A DNA stretch of 64,000 nucleotides, taken from NCBI RefSeq assembly GCF_023920705.1, contig NZ_CP094657.1, positions 1,116,001 through 1,180,000 on the forward strand. Reading direction: 5' to 3'. The number at the start of each line of letters is the position of its first letter. Within the stretch, counting starts at the first letter, position 1. A model generated the notes under the pieces. The model had not been told where the DNA came from. It saw nothing but the letters and a program-made list of their open reading frames with translations, and did not search any database. This document shows, in pieces, positions 52,931 to 63,587 of this stretch. The DNA is from Acinetobacter sp. XS-4. Lineage in GTDB: Bacteria; Pseudomonadota; Gammaproteobacteria; Pseudomonadales; Moraxellaceae. Both the position numbers and the translations under genes were made by a program.

Positions 52931-53167
52931 TTGAAGTTATTTATTATTATATTTATTGCAATTTTTTCTAGTATTGGACTGATCTGTTTAATTGCTCTAC
53001 TCAGAAATCTAAAAAATAACTCGTCATCTGGCGAACATGATCATTCATCTTCTTCAACACATCATTTTCACGATAATAGTCCTAGCCATCATAGCTCTAG
53101 TTATTCAAATGATTGTTCATCATCTTCAGATTCAGGTAGCTGCGATAGCGGCGGTGGCGGAGATTAA
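52931..53167 (+). CDS. Small membrane protein with Ser/His-rich tail
   Basis: A 78-residue protein with one N-terminal membrane helix (about 2-24) and a tail made almost only of Ser, His, Asp, Asn and Gly, ending CDSGGGGD, with two cysteines. A TTG start follows an ideal GGAGG site. The histidine and cysteine content suggests metal binding, but no family is recognised. Confidence 0.75.
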   Translation: MKLFIIIFIAIFSSIGLICLIALLRNLKNNSSSGEHDHSSSSTHHFHDNSPSHHSSSYSNDCSSSSDSGSCDSGGGGD

Positions 53168-53196
53168 AAAAAGCCCTTTATGCAAAGGGCTTTTAA
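53168..53196. terminator. Bidirectional terminator between the small protein and pirin genes
   Basis: AAAGCCCTTT / AAAGGGCTTT stem with a 4-base loop between convergent genes. Confidence 0.93.
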
Positions 53197-53200
53197 TGAT

Positions 53201-53887
53201 TTAAGGTAAGTCAAACCAGATAAATTGACTATCTTCAGTTGCCTGAATCGTAGCTTTATCTTCAAAAACGAAAGCATCACCTGCTTTGACTTCTTGATCA
53301 CCAATATGGATGACACCTGAAATCACGTGAACATAGTTCACTTTTTTAACTGGCTCAACACTTAACTCACGTTCTTTTTCCAATACAGCCGACTTTATCT
53401 CTACATTTTGACGAATATGCATCGGTGCATTTGCATCAGGCCCTGCAATTAAATGCCATTTGTTTGGATCATTACGTGGGTCAAGGTTAATTTGCTGGTA
53501 ATTTGGCTCAGCTTCTTTTACGTTTGGAATAATCCAGATTTGTAATAAATGTACAGGCGTATCAGTGTTGTTGATTTCACTGTGGGCAACACCTGTGCCA
53601 GCGCTCATTAACTGCCATTCACCTGCTTTAATCTGGCCTTCATTTCCCATCGTGTCGCGGTGTGAAATTGCACCATCGAGCACACAGGTTAAGATTTCCA
53701 TATTGTCATGCGAGTGCGTACCAAAACCATTATGCGCATCAATTCTGTCGTCATTAATCACGCGTAGTGCACTGACGCCCATATATTTAGGGTTGTACCA
53801 GTTACCAAATGAAAAGCTATGATACGACTCTAACCAACCCGCTTTTACATGACCTCGATCTTCACCACGATGTAGATAAGCATTCAT
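53201..53887 (-). CDS. Pirin-family bicupin protein
   Basis: A 228-residue pirin, the YhhW type with quercetinase-like activity in E. coli. The N-terminal cupin metal site is visible: FGTHSHDNMEILTCVLDG, and later SAGTGVAHSEIN. It is convergent with the small membrane protein and stands alone. Confidence 0.94.
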   Translation of the reverse strand: MNAYLHRGEDRGHVKAGWLESYHSFSFGNWYNPKYMGVSALRVINDDRIDAHNGFGTHSHDNMEILTCVLDGAISHRDTMGNEGQIKAGEWQLMSAGTGVAHSEINNTDTPVHLLQIWIIPNVKEAEPNYQQINLDPRNDPNKWHLIAGPDANAPMHIRQNVEIKSAVLEKERELSVEPVKKVNYVHVISGVIHIGDQEVKAGDAFVFEDKATIQATEDSQFIWFDLP

Positions 53888-54033
53888 GATCTAATCTCCC
53901 AAATTTTTATTTATCTCTTGAGAAATATAGTAACGTTCTATAGGGGATAGAAAAATAGGATTACTGCAACATGTCGTTTCAAAATTGATATGATTTTTTT
54001 ATTTTTTCTTGTTTGTTGCATTTTTAATAATAA

Positions 54034-54064
54034 AAAAGACCTGCCATGATGGCAGGTCTTTTAA
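54034..54064. terminator. Terminator of the L,D-transpeptidase gene
   Basis: AGACCTGCCA / TGGCAGGTCT with a 3-base loop and A/T runs on both sides. Confidence 0.93.
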
Positions 54065-54076
54065 AGAATATATGGA

Positions 54077-55315
54077 TTACTCAAGGAATTTAACAGTTAC
54101 GCCAGAACGTACTTTATTTCCTAAATCGTTTGCATCCCAGTTTGTTAAACGGATACAACCGTGCGATGCAGTTTTAGAAATTAAAGATGGGTTTGGTGTT
54201 CCGTGAATACCAAAAGATTTTTTACTTAAACCAATCCAGATATTACCCACTGGAGCATTCGGGCCAGGTGGTAAAGAAAGAGGTTTTAAGTTTTTACCTT
54301 GTACGAAGTTCGAAGGTGAATAGCTGTACCAAGGGTTACGAGCCACACCAACTACCTTGTAAGTACCGGCCGGAGAAGGCGTATCAGTACTGCCAATTGT
54401 CGCAGGAAATGAGGCAATCATTTGGTTCCGGCTATTGAAGAGATACAATTGTTTTGCACCTTTATGGGCAATAATCAAATGAATATCTTCTGGTAAATCA
54501 TTGCGCACGTTTGGAACAATGATTTTTTCACCCGCTTTTTTGAATGTCGCAGTTGGGTTTAATTTTTTTAAGAAACCTTCATCAATATGAAATTTCTCGC
54601 CCAACATTTCGGTTACACGCGTGTAGTACAAACCTTTCATTTTAGCTTGTAAAGCGTAGTCAGAAGGAATCGACTCAGCATATGGACCTTTTAGGTCAGC
54701 ATCAGAAATCGTGTATTCAATAAATGCTGGTTTGGTTTGTTTAGCAACCAATGCATCCCAAGTTTCTTTGGTTAGATCACCAGTAGGTGATAGACCATTC
54801 ATTTGTTGGAATGAAGAAATTGCTTTTAATGTATTTTTACCACTCATGCCGTCAATTGCACCTGGCGATGCATGTGCATTATTAAGCATTACATGGGCAC
54901 GCGCATAAACTGGAAGTTGGCCTTTACCAATATTTTCAGACCATTCTGCCGAGTTTAAGCTATCTAAAGTCCATGATGCAGCGGTTGTCGCAGGAGCCGT
55001 AGACGCAGCAGCGCTTTTAGCAACAGCTGGGGTAGACGCCGCGATGCCTGATTCAGCATTTGGATCTTCAGTTTTCTGTAAATTTTGTAATGTTGTTGAC
55101 GCTCGATTTAGGTCATTTTGTTCTTGAGCGGTAATTTGTGTCGAAGCTTGAGCTTTTACAGTTGAAACTGCATCTACTGCTAAAGGATCAATCGGATCTT
55201 CTACAGGAGCTGATACCTTTTTAGGATTCAGGGGTTGCTCAGTTGTTGAAGCAGCAAAAGCAACATTAGCAATAATACAACTTAAACTCATAGCGAGTAA
55301 TGAGCGAACAAACAT
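54077..55315 (-). CDS. L,D-transpeptidase (YkuD) with peptidoglycan-binding domain
   Basis: A 412-residue periplasmic enzyme that makes 3-3 peptidoglycan crosslinks or anchors proteins. A signal peptide (about 1-21) is followed by an Ala/Thr-rich linker, a PG_binding_1 domain (around 130-195), a linker, and the YkuD domain. The active-site motif is HGTP then SHGCIRL, with the catalytic cysteine. It could be the main periplasmic enzyme called LdtJ in A. baumannii, which I cannot confirm. The ATG is set by AAGG; the upstream in-frame TTG is rejected. Confidence 0.93.
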   Translation of the reverse strand: MFVRSLLAMSLSCIIANVAFAASTTEQPLNPKKVSAPVEDPIDPLAVDAVSTVKAQASTQITAQEQNDLNRASTTLQNLQKTEDPNAESGIAASTPAVAKSAAASTAPATTAASWTLDSLNSAEWSENIGKGQLPVYARAHVMLNNAHASPGAIDGMSGKNTLKAISSFQQMNGLSPTGDLTKETWDALVAKQTKPAFIEYTISDADLKGPYAESIPSDYALQAKMKGLYYTRVTEMLGEKFHIDEGFLKKLNPTATFKKAGEKIIVPNVRNDLPEDIHLIIAHKGAKQLYLFNSRNQMIASFPATIGSTDTPSPAGTYKVVGVARNPWYSYSPSNFVQGKNLKPLSLPPGPNAPVGNIWIGLSKKSFGIHGTPNPSLISKTASHGCIRLTNWDANDLGNKVRSGVTVKFLE

Positions 55316-55617
55316 GTAATTCAACCTTAAGAATTTTCATATAAGCAATAGGGAATTGATCTAATCTCAAAGTGCATAAAACTACCAATAACTCATTTCT
55401 ATGAGCCCAAGATTGGCAATTTAGTGATTAAAAGAATATCCAATGACCCCAATGTAACATGTTGCAAGTATTGCAGAAAACCCCACGGCTTGCAGTAGAC
55501 TTTTGTGTAAATATGCATTTTTTAGTAGATTGACGAGTTTTTTGTGTGAAATTGAAATTATAAAAATGTCTCTGTTTTTGTTATGATGCTGCCACATAAA
55601 GAAGATAGAGATTGGTA
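55316..55617. promoter_or_regulatory. Divergent intergenic region L,D-transpeptidase / hemE
   Basis: No convincing gene; contains promoters of both neighbours. A TATGAT box for hemE lies at 55582-55587. Confidence 0.5.
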
Positions 55618-56691
55618 ATGACGACTTTGAAAAATGATCGTTTCCTCCGTGCTTTGTTACGCGAACCTGTAGATACCACACCAGTGTGGATGATGCGTCA
55701 AGCAGGGCGTTATTTGCCTGAATATCGTGAAACACGTTCAAAAGCAGGCGATTTCCTATCTTTATGTAAAAATACAGATTTTGCCTGTGAAGTGACTTTA
55801 CAACCTTTGCGTCGCTATGATTTAGATGCAGCAATTTTATTTTCAGATATTTTAACTATTCCAGATGCACTCGGTTTAGGACTTTATTTTGAAACTGGCG
55901 AAGGCCCTAAGTTTCAAAAGACCGTACGTACTGAGCAAGATGTCGCAAATTTACCAAAGTTAAATGCAAAATCAGATCTTGATTATGTGATGAATGCCGT
56001 AAGCACGATTCGTTCTGCTTTAGGTGGTCAAGTTCCACTGATTGGTTTTTCTGGCAGCCCTTGGACGTTAGCAACTTACATGGTTGAAGGTGGTTCAAGT
56101 AAAGAATTCCGTTATACCAAGCAGATGATGTACGCTCAACCAGAAGTTTTGCATGCTTTGCTTGATCATTTAGCAGACTCAGTCATTGACTATTTAAATG
56201 CTCAAATTGATGCCGGTGCCCAAGCCATCCAGATCTTTGATAGCTGGGGCGGGGCATTAGCACACCGTGAATATGTCGAATTCTCTTTAAACTACATGAA
56301 TAAAATCATTGCAGGCTTACAACGTGAGAAAGATGGTCGACGTATTCCTATCATTGTGTTCACTAAAGGTGGCGGTCAATGGTTAGAGCCAATGATCACC
56401 ACAGGTGCTGATGCATTAGGATTAGATTGGACAACACCATTAAATACGGCTCGAACTACAGTGGCTGGACGTGTTGCTCTGCAAGGGAATCTTGATCCGG
56501 CTGTTTTATATGGTTCGGCTGCTTCAATTGAGAAAGCAGTAAAAGCGATGTTGGACGATGCCTACGCAAATGGTGAAAAGACCGGTTACATTGCTAACTT
56601 GGGCCATGGGATTACTCAGTGGGTAGACCCTGCACAACCAAAAATCTTTGTAGATACAGTGCATGAGTATAGTGCTAAATATCTAGGATAG
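55618..56691 (+). CDS. hemE: Uroporphyrinogen decarboxylase
   Basis: A 357-residue enzyme of heme synthesis that converts uroporphyrinogen III to coproporphyrinogen III. The N-terminal signature [16 protein letters not shown] and the IQIFDSWGG block are diagnostic. The ATG two codons after an in-frame TTG is used because it fits family alignment. A DUF817 gene follows after 5 bases. Confidence 0.98.
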   Translation: MTTLKNDRFLRALLREPVDTTPVWMMRQAGRYLPEYRETRSKAGDFLSLCKNTDFACEVTLQPLRRYDLDAAILFSDILTIPDALGLGLYFETGEGPKFQKTVRTEQDVANLPKLNAKSDLDYVMNAVSTIRSALGGQVPLIGFSGSPWTLATYMVEGGSSKEFRYTKQMMYAQPEVLHALLDHLADSVIDYLNAQIDAGAQAIQIFDSWGGALAHREYVEFSLNYMNKIIAGLQREKDGRRIPIIVFTKGGGQWLEPMITTGADALGLDWTTPLNTARTTVAGRVALQGNLDPAVLYGSAASIEKAVKAMLDDAYANGEKTGYIANLGHGITQWVDPAQPKIFVDTVHEYSAKYLG

Positions 56692-56696
56692 TTTTT

Positions 56697-57491
56697 GTGC
56701 GCCATCTAACTTTACCGTTTCAATTTATCGGCAAGGCTGTTTCGGCAGCCTTGTTTGGTATTTTGCTTTTAATTGCTTTTGCTTTAACAGCACCGATGGG
56801 AAGCCACGAATATATGGGCTTCTATCGTTATGATTATTTGCTGACTTATGCAGTGTTAATCCAGATCTGCCTACTCTATTTAAAACTGGAGTCATGGGCA
56901 GAAGCCAAGGTCATTGCTTTATTTCACGTCATGGCAATGGTCATGGAAATATTTTTAACGCATCCAGCGATTGCATCGTGGCAATATCCACAGCCCGCCG
57001 TATTTAAAATTTTAACTGTGCCTCTATTTGCAGGTTTCATGTATTCGGCTGTAGGTAGTTTTTTTGCACGCTCTATACGACTGTTTCAGGTGTCTTTTGA
57101 AAAACTTCCAAGTTTTGCAACTATGCTATTACTGGCATTTTTCTCATATATAAATTTTATGAGTAAATTTTTTGTACCTGACATTCGCTATATTTTATTT
57201 GCGATTAGTATTTTTATTTTTTGGAAAACAAAACTTTATTTTCAGTTAAATGAATATAAATTCAAAATTCCGATGTTACCTGTGTTGTTTACACTCGCGT
57301 TTCTGATCTGGATTGCTGAAAATATAAGTACTTTTTATAAAATCTGGCTCTATCCAAGTCAGGTCGATGCTTGGCATATGGTCGGTTGGGGCAAGTTAGG
57401 GTCGTGGTATTTATTGTTAATTTTAAGTCTGGTACTTGTGCTTAAAATATTAGGCAACAGAGATAATCAAGGTAACTGGAATTTAAGATAA
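56697..57491 (+). CDS. DUF817-family membrane protein
   Basis: A 264-residue inner-membrane protein with about eight hydrophobic segments, matching DUF817 (YoaT-like): GSHEYMGFYRYDYLLTYAVL and WHMVGWGKLGSWYLLLILSL. It starts with GTG, 5 bases after hemE, so it is likely translated from the same mRNA. Function unknown. Confidence 0.85.
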   Translation: MRHLTLPFQFIGKAVSAALFGILLLIAFALTAPMGSHEYMGFYRYDYLLTYAVLIQICLLYLKLESWAEAKVIALFHVMAMVMEIFLTHPAIASWQYPQPAVFKILTVPLFAGFMYSAVGSFFARSIRLFQVSFEKLPSFATMLLLAFFSYINFMSKFFVPDIRYILFAISIFIFWKTKLYFQLNEYKFKIPMLPVLFTLAFLIWIAENISTFYKIWLYPSQVDAWHMVGWGKLGSWYLLLILSLVLVLKILGNRDNQGNWNLR

Positions 57492-57639
57492 TTTTTCTTT
57501 TGCACTTTTTATCATATTGTTTATTTTTTAATTGCTAAATCACAACCTTCTCGTTATCTTTAATATCGTGTAATAAAAATTACACATAACAATACAACAC
57601 ATAAGAAACAATCAATAATGATTTTGGAGATTTACATCT

Positions 57640-58110
57640 ATGTTAAAAAAATTAGCTTTAGCTGCTTTATTAGCAGCTGGTTCAACTGTTGCAATGGCTG
57701 ACAACGATGTGGGCTGTGGTGTGGGTACACAAGTATGGGCTGGCAAAAAAGGAGTAGCGCCTAAAATTCTTGCTGCAACAACAAACGGTATTTTTACTAA
57801 CCAATTATTAGGGATCACTTTCGGTACTTTAGGCTGCCGTCAAGGCGGAACAGTAACAGCGCAAGTTGTAACATTCACAAATGAAAATGCAGAAGCTTTA
57901 GCACGTGATATGGCAGTAGGCCAAGGTGAAAGCCTGAACGTACTTGCTGAGTTAATGCAAATCAAACCTCAAGACAAAGACCGTTTCTTTAAAGTTTCAA
58001 AAGCAAACTTTGGTGAAATCTATTCTGCAAATAACCAAAATACCCTTCAAGTTTTAGCATCACTGCAAACGGTAATGGCTAAAGACGACGTTTTAAAAGC
58101 TTACGTATAA
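57640..58110 (+). CDS. DUF3015-family exported protein
   Basis: A 156-residue periplasmic protein with a signal peptide ending AMA (about residue 20) and two cysteines (VGCGVGTQVW, LGCRQGG). It matches DUF3015. Function is unknown. It has its own ribosome site and terminator. Confidence 0.88.
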   Translation: MLKKLALAALLAAGSTVAMADNDVGCGVGTQVWAGKKGVAPKILAATTNGIFTNQLLGITFGTLGCRQGGTVTAQVVTFTNENAEALARDMAVGQGESLNVLAELMQIKPQDKDRFFKVSKANFGEIYSANNQNTLQVLASLQTVMAKDDVLKAYV

Positions 58111-58123
58111 GTTTGAAACTGAA

Positions 58124-58149
58124 AACCCTGTCTTCTGGCAGGGTTTTTC
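58124..58149 (+). terminator. Terminator of the DUF3015 gene
   Basis: AACCCTG / CAGGGTT stem, TTTTTC tail. Confidence 0.92.
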
Positions 58150-58171
58150 TTATATTTAATGATAAAAATTG

Positions 58172-60064
58172 ATGAGCTTAATGAAGTCAGTTGTTTTAGT
58201 TTTTGCCTCTTTGGCAGTTAATATTGCGTATTCAGCAGATATAAATCCATCTATTCAAAAATATTGGTCAATTGCAGAACAGAAAAACTTAGATCAAGAC
58301 ATTACATGGCAAAGACTCATGTATGCCAATAAAAACCATAAAAGTGATGTCACTTATTCTGGCTATTTCATGTCAGAAAATGGAAAAAATAATTTAAAAG
58401 AAGAACTGAAAGCTGATATCTCGGCATTATTTATGCCTGCTCAAGATAATCAGTCGATCCGCTGTAAGTTTCCGGCGCGCAGCCAATGGCTCATACAAAA
58501 AGTAGGCATTCAAGAAAATGAATTGCCTCAAGTTAAATGTTCAGAATTTGAAAACTGGATTGGGCAGATTAAGCCTCATAAAGCGACATTAATTTATGCA
58601 ACCGATTTTATGGGCAATCCGAGCTCAATGTTTGGTCATACTTTATTGCGTTTAGACCCCAAAGATCAGCAACAATTAAATTTAGTTTCCTATGCTGTAA
58701 ATTATGCAGCAACTGTGGCTGGGAACGACAATTGGTCATATGCATGGAAAGGCTTAACAGGGCAATATCCGGGTGAATATTCACTGATGCCTTATTATCG
58801 TAAGGTAAAAGAGTATGGCGATTTTGAAAGCCGTGATTTATGGGAATATGAGCTAAATTTAACACCTGAAGAAACACGATTTTTAGTGGCTCATATTTGG
58901 GAAATGCAACATGTGAGCTTTCCTTATTACTTTGTGAGCGATAACTGTGCCTATAGATTGTTGGGATTGGTTGATTTAGTAAAACCTGAGTCTAACCTAC
59001 AAGAGAAATTCACTCATGCTTCCATTCCGATGGAAACCATCAAATCGATGCAGCAGCAAGGATTAACCAAAACTCCTGTATATCGACCAGCTTTAGAAAC
59101 CCAGTTATTAGCCCAAGCTCATCAGCATGGTGCCTCATTAGCGAAGGTAGCTCATCAAATTGCGATGATGTCCACTCAGCAGTCTTCTCAGGTTCTAAAA
59201 TCATTTAGTGAACAAGATCAGGCTAAGATTTTAGAGATGGCTTATGATGATTTATATCTTCAATTTACGAGTCGGCAAATAGAAGAAAGCATTGCTCAGC
59301 CACAATTGCGTCAACTTTTAGCATTAAGAAGTCAGATTGATTTAGACAAACAGCGTCAAGAACCTAAAAGACCAGCAAAAGAGCCAACTCAAGGTCACAA
59401 TGCGCGTAATATTTCAGTGAAAGCAGGTGAGGTTCAAGGAGACAAGTTTATCGAACTTGGTCATCGCCAAGCCTATCATGACTTAATAGATCCTCAAGGA
59501 GGATATCGTGCGGGAACTCAATTACTCTTTTTAAATGGCAGTACACAGTGGAGAGATGACCATTTAAAACTAGAACATCTTGATTTGTTAGAAGTAAATT
59601 CTTATAACCCGATTCAACCTTTTAAAACACCGCTGAGTTGGGGATTTAATTTGGGTTGGCGTCAGGAAGCGATTCATGATGGTGCTTTTAGTGAAGAAAA
59701 ACAGCATGGCGTAGCGAATTTTAATGCTCAAGTCGGATATAGCTTTGCTGACTATGAACGCAAACATATTTGCTATGGGCAACTACAAACCTACCTACAA
59801 GCCGGTTCAAATCTAGATAAAGGGTGGCGTGTGGGAATGGGCCCGACTTTAGGTTGTATGAACCAATGGTTTGAAAAATTCAACTCTGTCGTGCAAATTG
59901 AGTTGCCCTATTGGGAAGACCAAAACCAGTGGAATTTAAGACTAAACACACAGTGGCAATATGTGATTAATAGTAATAATACTGTTCGATTAAACTGGGA
60001 TTATGAACAACAAAATCATCGAGACTGGATGAAATCAAGTCTAGGGTATGTTTGGTTCTTTTAA
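58172..60064 (+). CDS. DUF4105-family exported protein
   Basis: A 630-residue protein with a signal peptide (to YSA, about residue 22). The DUF4105 core lies at about 140-290: NPSSMFGHTLLRLDPKD, WSYAWKGLTGQYPGEYSLMP and SDNCAYRLLGLVD, with a His and a Cys arranged as in an NlpC/P60-like catalytic pair. The second half looks like a beta-rich outer-membrane domain ending GYVWFF. I recall that some DUF4105 proteins have been linked to lipoprotein N-acylation in Bacteroides; whether this holds here is unknown. ATG at 58181 is an alternative start. Confidence 0.85.
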   Translation: MSLMKSVVLVFASLAVNIAYSADINPSIQKYWSIAEQKNLDQDITWQRLMYANKNHKSDVTYSGYFMSENGKNNLKEELKADISALFMPAQDNQSIRCKFPARSQWLIQKVGIQENELPQVKCSEFENWIGQIKPHKATLIYATDFMGNPSSMFGHTLLRLDPKDQQQLNLVSYAVNYAATVAGNDNWSYAWKGLTGQYPGEYSLMPYYRKVKEYGDFESRDLWEYELNLTPEETRFLVAHIWEMQHVSFPYYFVSDNCAYRLLGLVDLVKPESNLQEKFTHASIPMETIKSMQQQGLTKTPVYRPALETQLLAQAHQHGASLAKVAHQIAMMSTQQSSQVLKSFSEQDQAKILEMAYDDLYLQFTSRQIEESIAQPQLRQLLALRSQIDLDKQRQEPKRPAKEPTQGHNARNISVKAGEVQGDKFIELGHRQAYHDLIDPQGGYRAGTQLLFLNGSTQWRDDHLKLEHLDLLEVNSYNPIQPFKTPLSWGFNLGWRQEAIHDGAFSEEKQHGVANFNAQVGYSFADYERKHICYGQLQTYLQAGSNLDKGWRVGMGPTLGCMNQWFEKFNSVVQIELPYWEDQNQWNLRLNTQWQYVINSNNTVRLNWDYEQQNHRDWMKSSLGYVWFF

Positions 60065-60083
60065 ATAACATTACGAATGACAC

Positions 60084-60120
60084 AAAGGGAAAAATGAATA
60101 AGATCATTTCTCCCTTTTTT
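60084..60120. terminator. Bidirectional terminator between DUF4105 and blaADC genes
   Basis: AAAGGGA / TCCCTTT with an inner AAATGA / TCATTT stem between convergent genes. Confidence 0.85.
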
Positions 60121-60134
60121 GTTTTAAGAAAAGA

Positions 60135-61289
<1,155 letters not shown>

Positions 61290-61385
61290 TCACTCATACA
61301 TCATTTAAAATTAAAGATGCGTACTTTTATAACAAAAATCACATAATTTGATTGTTATGTTTTATAGAATAAAAGCTATATAGGT

Positions 61386-61418
61386 ATAAAAAAAGCCCAA
61401 CTGAGTCGGGCTTTTTTG
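61386..61418 (-). terminator. Terminator of folE
   Basis: AAGCCC / GGGCTT stem with A/T runs on either side, in the gap between folE and blaADC. Confidence 0.93.
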
Positions 61419-61432
61419 CAGTAGTAACCAGA

Positions 61433-61987
61433 TTAGTAGCTTTCTGGTACTGCACTTAAAAACTCACGGCGTGCTTCTTTGTCAGTTTTAAAATCTCCGA
61501 CAAATGAAACTGTACGTGTGGTTGATTCTTGCTTACCTACACCACGCATCATCATACACATATGTGCTGAATCGATAACGACAGCGACACCACGTGCGCC
61601 AGTGACTTCAGCCACAGCTTCTGCGATTTGCTGAGTTAGGTTTTCCTGAATTTGCAAACGACGAGCAAACATCTCGGTAATACGCGCAAATTTAGATAAG
61701 CCAAGAACTTTGCCTTCTGGTAAGTAGGCAACATGAACACGGCCATAGAATGGGAGGAGATGATGTTCGCAAAGCGAATAAAATTCAATATTCTTCACCA
61801 ATACCATTTCATGGTTATCTGATGGGAAAACCGCATTATTGGTGACTTCTTCTAAAGTTTTACTATAGCCAGAAGTTAAATATGAAAAAGCTTTAGCCGC
61901 ACGCACAGGCGTATCTTTAAGGCCGGGACGATCAAGATCTTCACCGACGGCAGTCAGAATATTTGCGTACGATTGCTGCATAGACAT
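61433..61987 (-). CDS. folE: GTP cyclohydrolase I
   Basis: The first enzyme of folate biosynthesis, GTP to dihydroneopterin triphosphate. The zinc-site and active-site motifs are visible: [20 protein letters not shown] and [12 protein letters not shown]. At 184 residues from MSMQQSYAN it has normal length; the frame extends four codons upstream to a GTG. It is directly upstream of blaADC on the same strand but terminated. Confidence 0.97.
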   Translation of the reverse strand: MSMQQSYANILTAVGEDLDRPGLKDTPVRAAKAFSYLTSGYSKTLEEVTNNAVFPSDNHEMVLVKNIEFYSLCEHHLLPFYGRVHVAYLPEGKVLGLSKFARITEMFARRLQIQENLTQQIAEAVAEVTGARGVAVVIDSAHMCMMMRGVGKQESTTRTVSFVGDFKTDKEARREFLSAVPESY

Positions 61988-62071
61988 AAGAATGTTCACT
62001 TACACTGGTTGAACAAAACGGCATTCTATCAGAAAACTATAAAAAGTCTGAATTCTGTAGAAAATGCCGCT

Positions 62072-62761
62072 TTATTGTTGGTACTTGGGATTTTTTTCTG
62101 CGCGTTTAAGCAGTACGAGAACGGCGCCTGTGCCACCTTGATTTTCCGGGGCACTTACAAAAGCTAAAACATCGCGGTGCTGACGTAACCATCCGTTGAC
62201 ATAGGTTTTTAAGACCGCTTCAGGGCCTTTACCATGTACAATTTTGATCACATTTTGATTTTCATCTTTTGCCATCTGGAGAATGTGTAAAACTGCGTCA
62301 CGTGCTTGCTCAATGGTACAACCGTGTAAATCTACAGCTTCAAACCAACGTATTTTTCCAGCTTTTAAGTCTTCAAAAACTTTATGCTGAAGGGTAGCAA
62401 TGCGATAGCTTAATGTTGCTTGGCTTGCGACAGGATTTAAAGCAGCTTGAGTATCAGATAACTCAGCATGCTCAGTGTCACGCCCACCTTCGGCAGCTGC
62501 TCGTTTAGCTAATGTTTGAGCATCAACTTTTTTTGCACGCGGAGTTCTTACATCAGCAATATTACTATTATTGATGGGTTTAACACCGACTAAAGCACTT
62601 TGAAACAGATTTGCATTTTCCAATTCTTCAGACTCAGCCTGAGGTGGTTTGACCTCAGGCTGACTTGCGATTTTGCTTGAATGAGGATTGGAGATTTGCT
62701 TTTTAAATTGCTTCAATAACTTTTGTTGCTCTTTAGAAAGCGATGAATCTTTATTACTCAT
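62072..62761 (-). CDS. Smr-domain protein
   Basis: A 229-residue protein with a C-terminal Smr (MutS2-related) domain at about 140-225, containing LHGCTIEQARDAV and the nuclease-loop HGKGPEAVLK. The N-terminal part is disordered. The ATG is 10 bases after the trpC stop, and an extended start inside trpC is rejected. The Smr fold cleaves branched or single-stranded nucleic acid, or mRNA at stalled ribosomes. Confidence 0.92.
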   Translation of the reverse strand: MSNKDSSLSKEQQKLLKQFKKQISNPHSSKIASQPEVKPPQAESEELENANLFQSALVGVKPINNSNIADVRTPRAKKVDAQTLAKRAAAEGGRDTEHAELSDTQAALNPVASQATLSYRIATLQHKVFEDLKAGKIRWFEAVDLHGCTIEQARDAVLHILQMAKDENQNVIKIVHGKGPEAVLKTYVNGWLRQHRDVLAFVSAPENQGGTGAVLVLLKRAEKNPKYQQ

Positions 62762-62771
62762 ATATCTTCTA

Positions 62772-63578
62772 TTAGACCGTTTGGGGTTGTCCAAAAAGGG
62801 CGTTAAAGGCTTGATCTGGTCTTGGTTGTTTCATAAAACTTTCGCCAACCAAGAAAGTGTGAATATCATGTTCTTGCATCATACGAATATCTTCTGGAGT
62901 GGCAATGCCACTTTCAGTCACGAGTAAACGAGATGCAGGAAGCAAATTTTTCAAACGGATTGATGTATTTAAATCAACATCAAAGGTTTTTAAATTGCGG
63001 TTATTCACACCTAACAAACATTGCTCAGACAACTTTAAAGCACGTTCCAGTTCTTCTTCGTCATGAACTTCAACCAATACATCAAGTTGATGTTCAAAAG
63101 CAGTTTTAGACATTTCTTCAAGTTGTTGATCTGACAAAGATGCAACAATCAATAAAATACAGTCAGCATGTAAAGCACGTGCTTCGACTACATTATAGGG
63201 ATCAATCAGAAAGTCTTTACGTAAAGCAGGTAAGGCACAGTGGCTTCGTGCGATTGCAATATTTTCATCTGCACCCTGAAAAAAATCAACATCAGTTAAA
63301 ACAGATAAACATGCTGCTCCAGCTTGTTCATATTGTTCGGCAATTTCAGCAGGATTAAAATCTGCACGAATAATACCTTTTGATGGAGAGGCTTTTTTAA
63401 TTTCAGCAATCACGGCAGGGCGCTTGTGTTGTAACGCTTTTGCAAATCCTCGTACAGGAGTCGCAGCTTTCGCTAGTTCTTCAACATCTTGCAAATTACG
63501 TTGTTTTAAACGTGCAGCAAGTTCCTCATGTTTACGGTCAACAATTTTACCTAAAATGGTATTTTGAATATTAATCAT
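62772..63578 (-). CDS. trpC: Indole-3-glycerol phosphate synthase
   Basis: A 268-residue TIM-barrel enzyme of tryptophan synthesis. Signatures are PAVIAEIKKASPSKGIIR and LLGVNNRNLKTFDVDL. Monofunctional, as in other Acinetobacter. It follows trpD by 9 bases and precedes the Smr gene in one operon. Confidence 0.98.
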   Translation of the reverse strand: MINIQNTILGKIVDRKHEELAARLKQRNLQDVEELAKAATPVRGFAKALQHKRPAVIAEIKKASPSKGIIRADFNPAEIAEQYEQAGAACLSVLTDVDFFQGADENIAIARSHCALPALRKDFLIDPYNVVEARALHADCILLIVASLSDQQLEEMSKTAFEHQLDVLVEVHDEEELERALKLSEQCLLGVNNRNLKTFDVDLNTSIRLKNLLPASRLLVTESGIATPEDIRMMQEHDIHTFLVGESFMKQPRPDQAFNALFGQPQTV

Positions 63579-63587
63579 GAGAAATCC

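Noticed and set aside
55421..55834. A 137-codon minus-strand frame over the hemE start
   Set aside because: Most of it is antisense to hemE. The last 40 codons look membrane-like, but no start codon with a ribosome site lies outside hemE.
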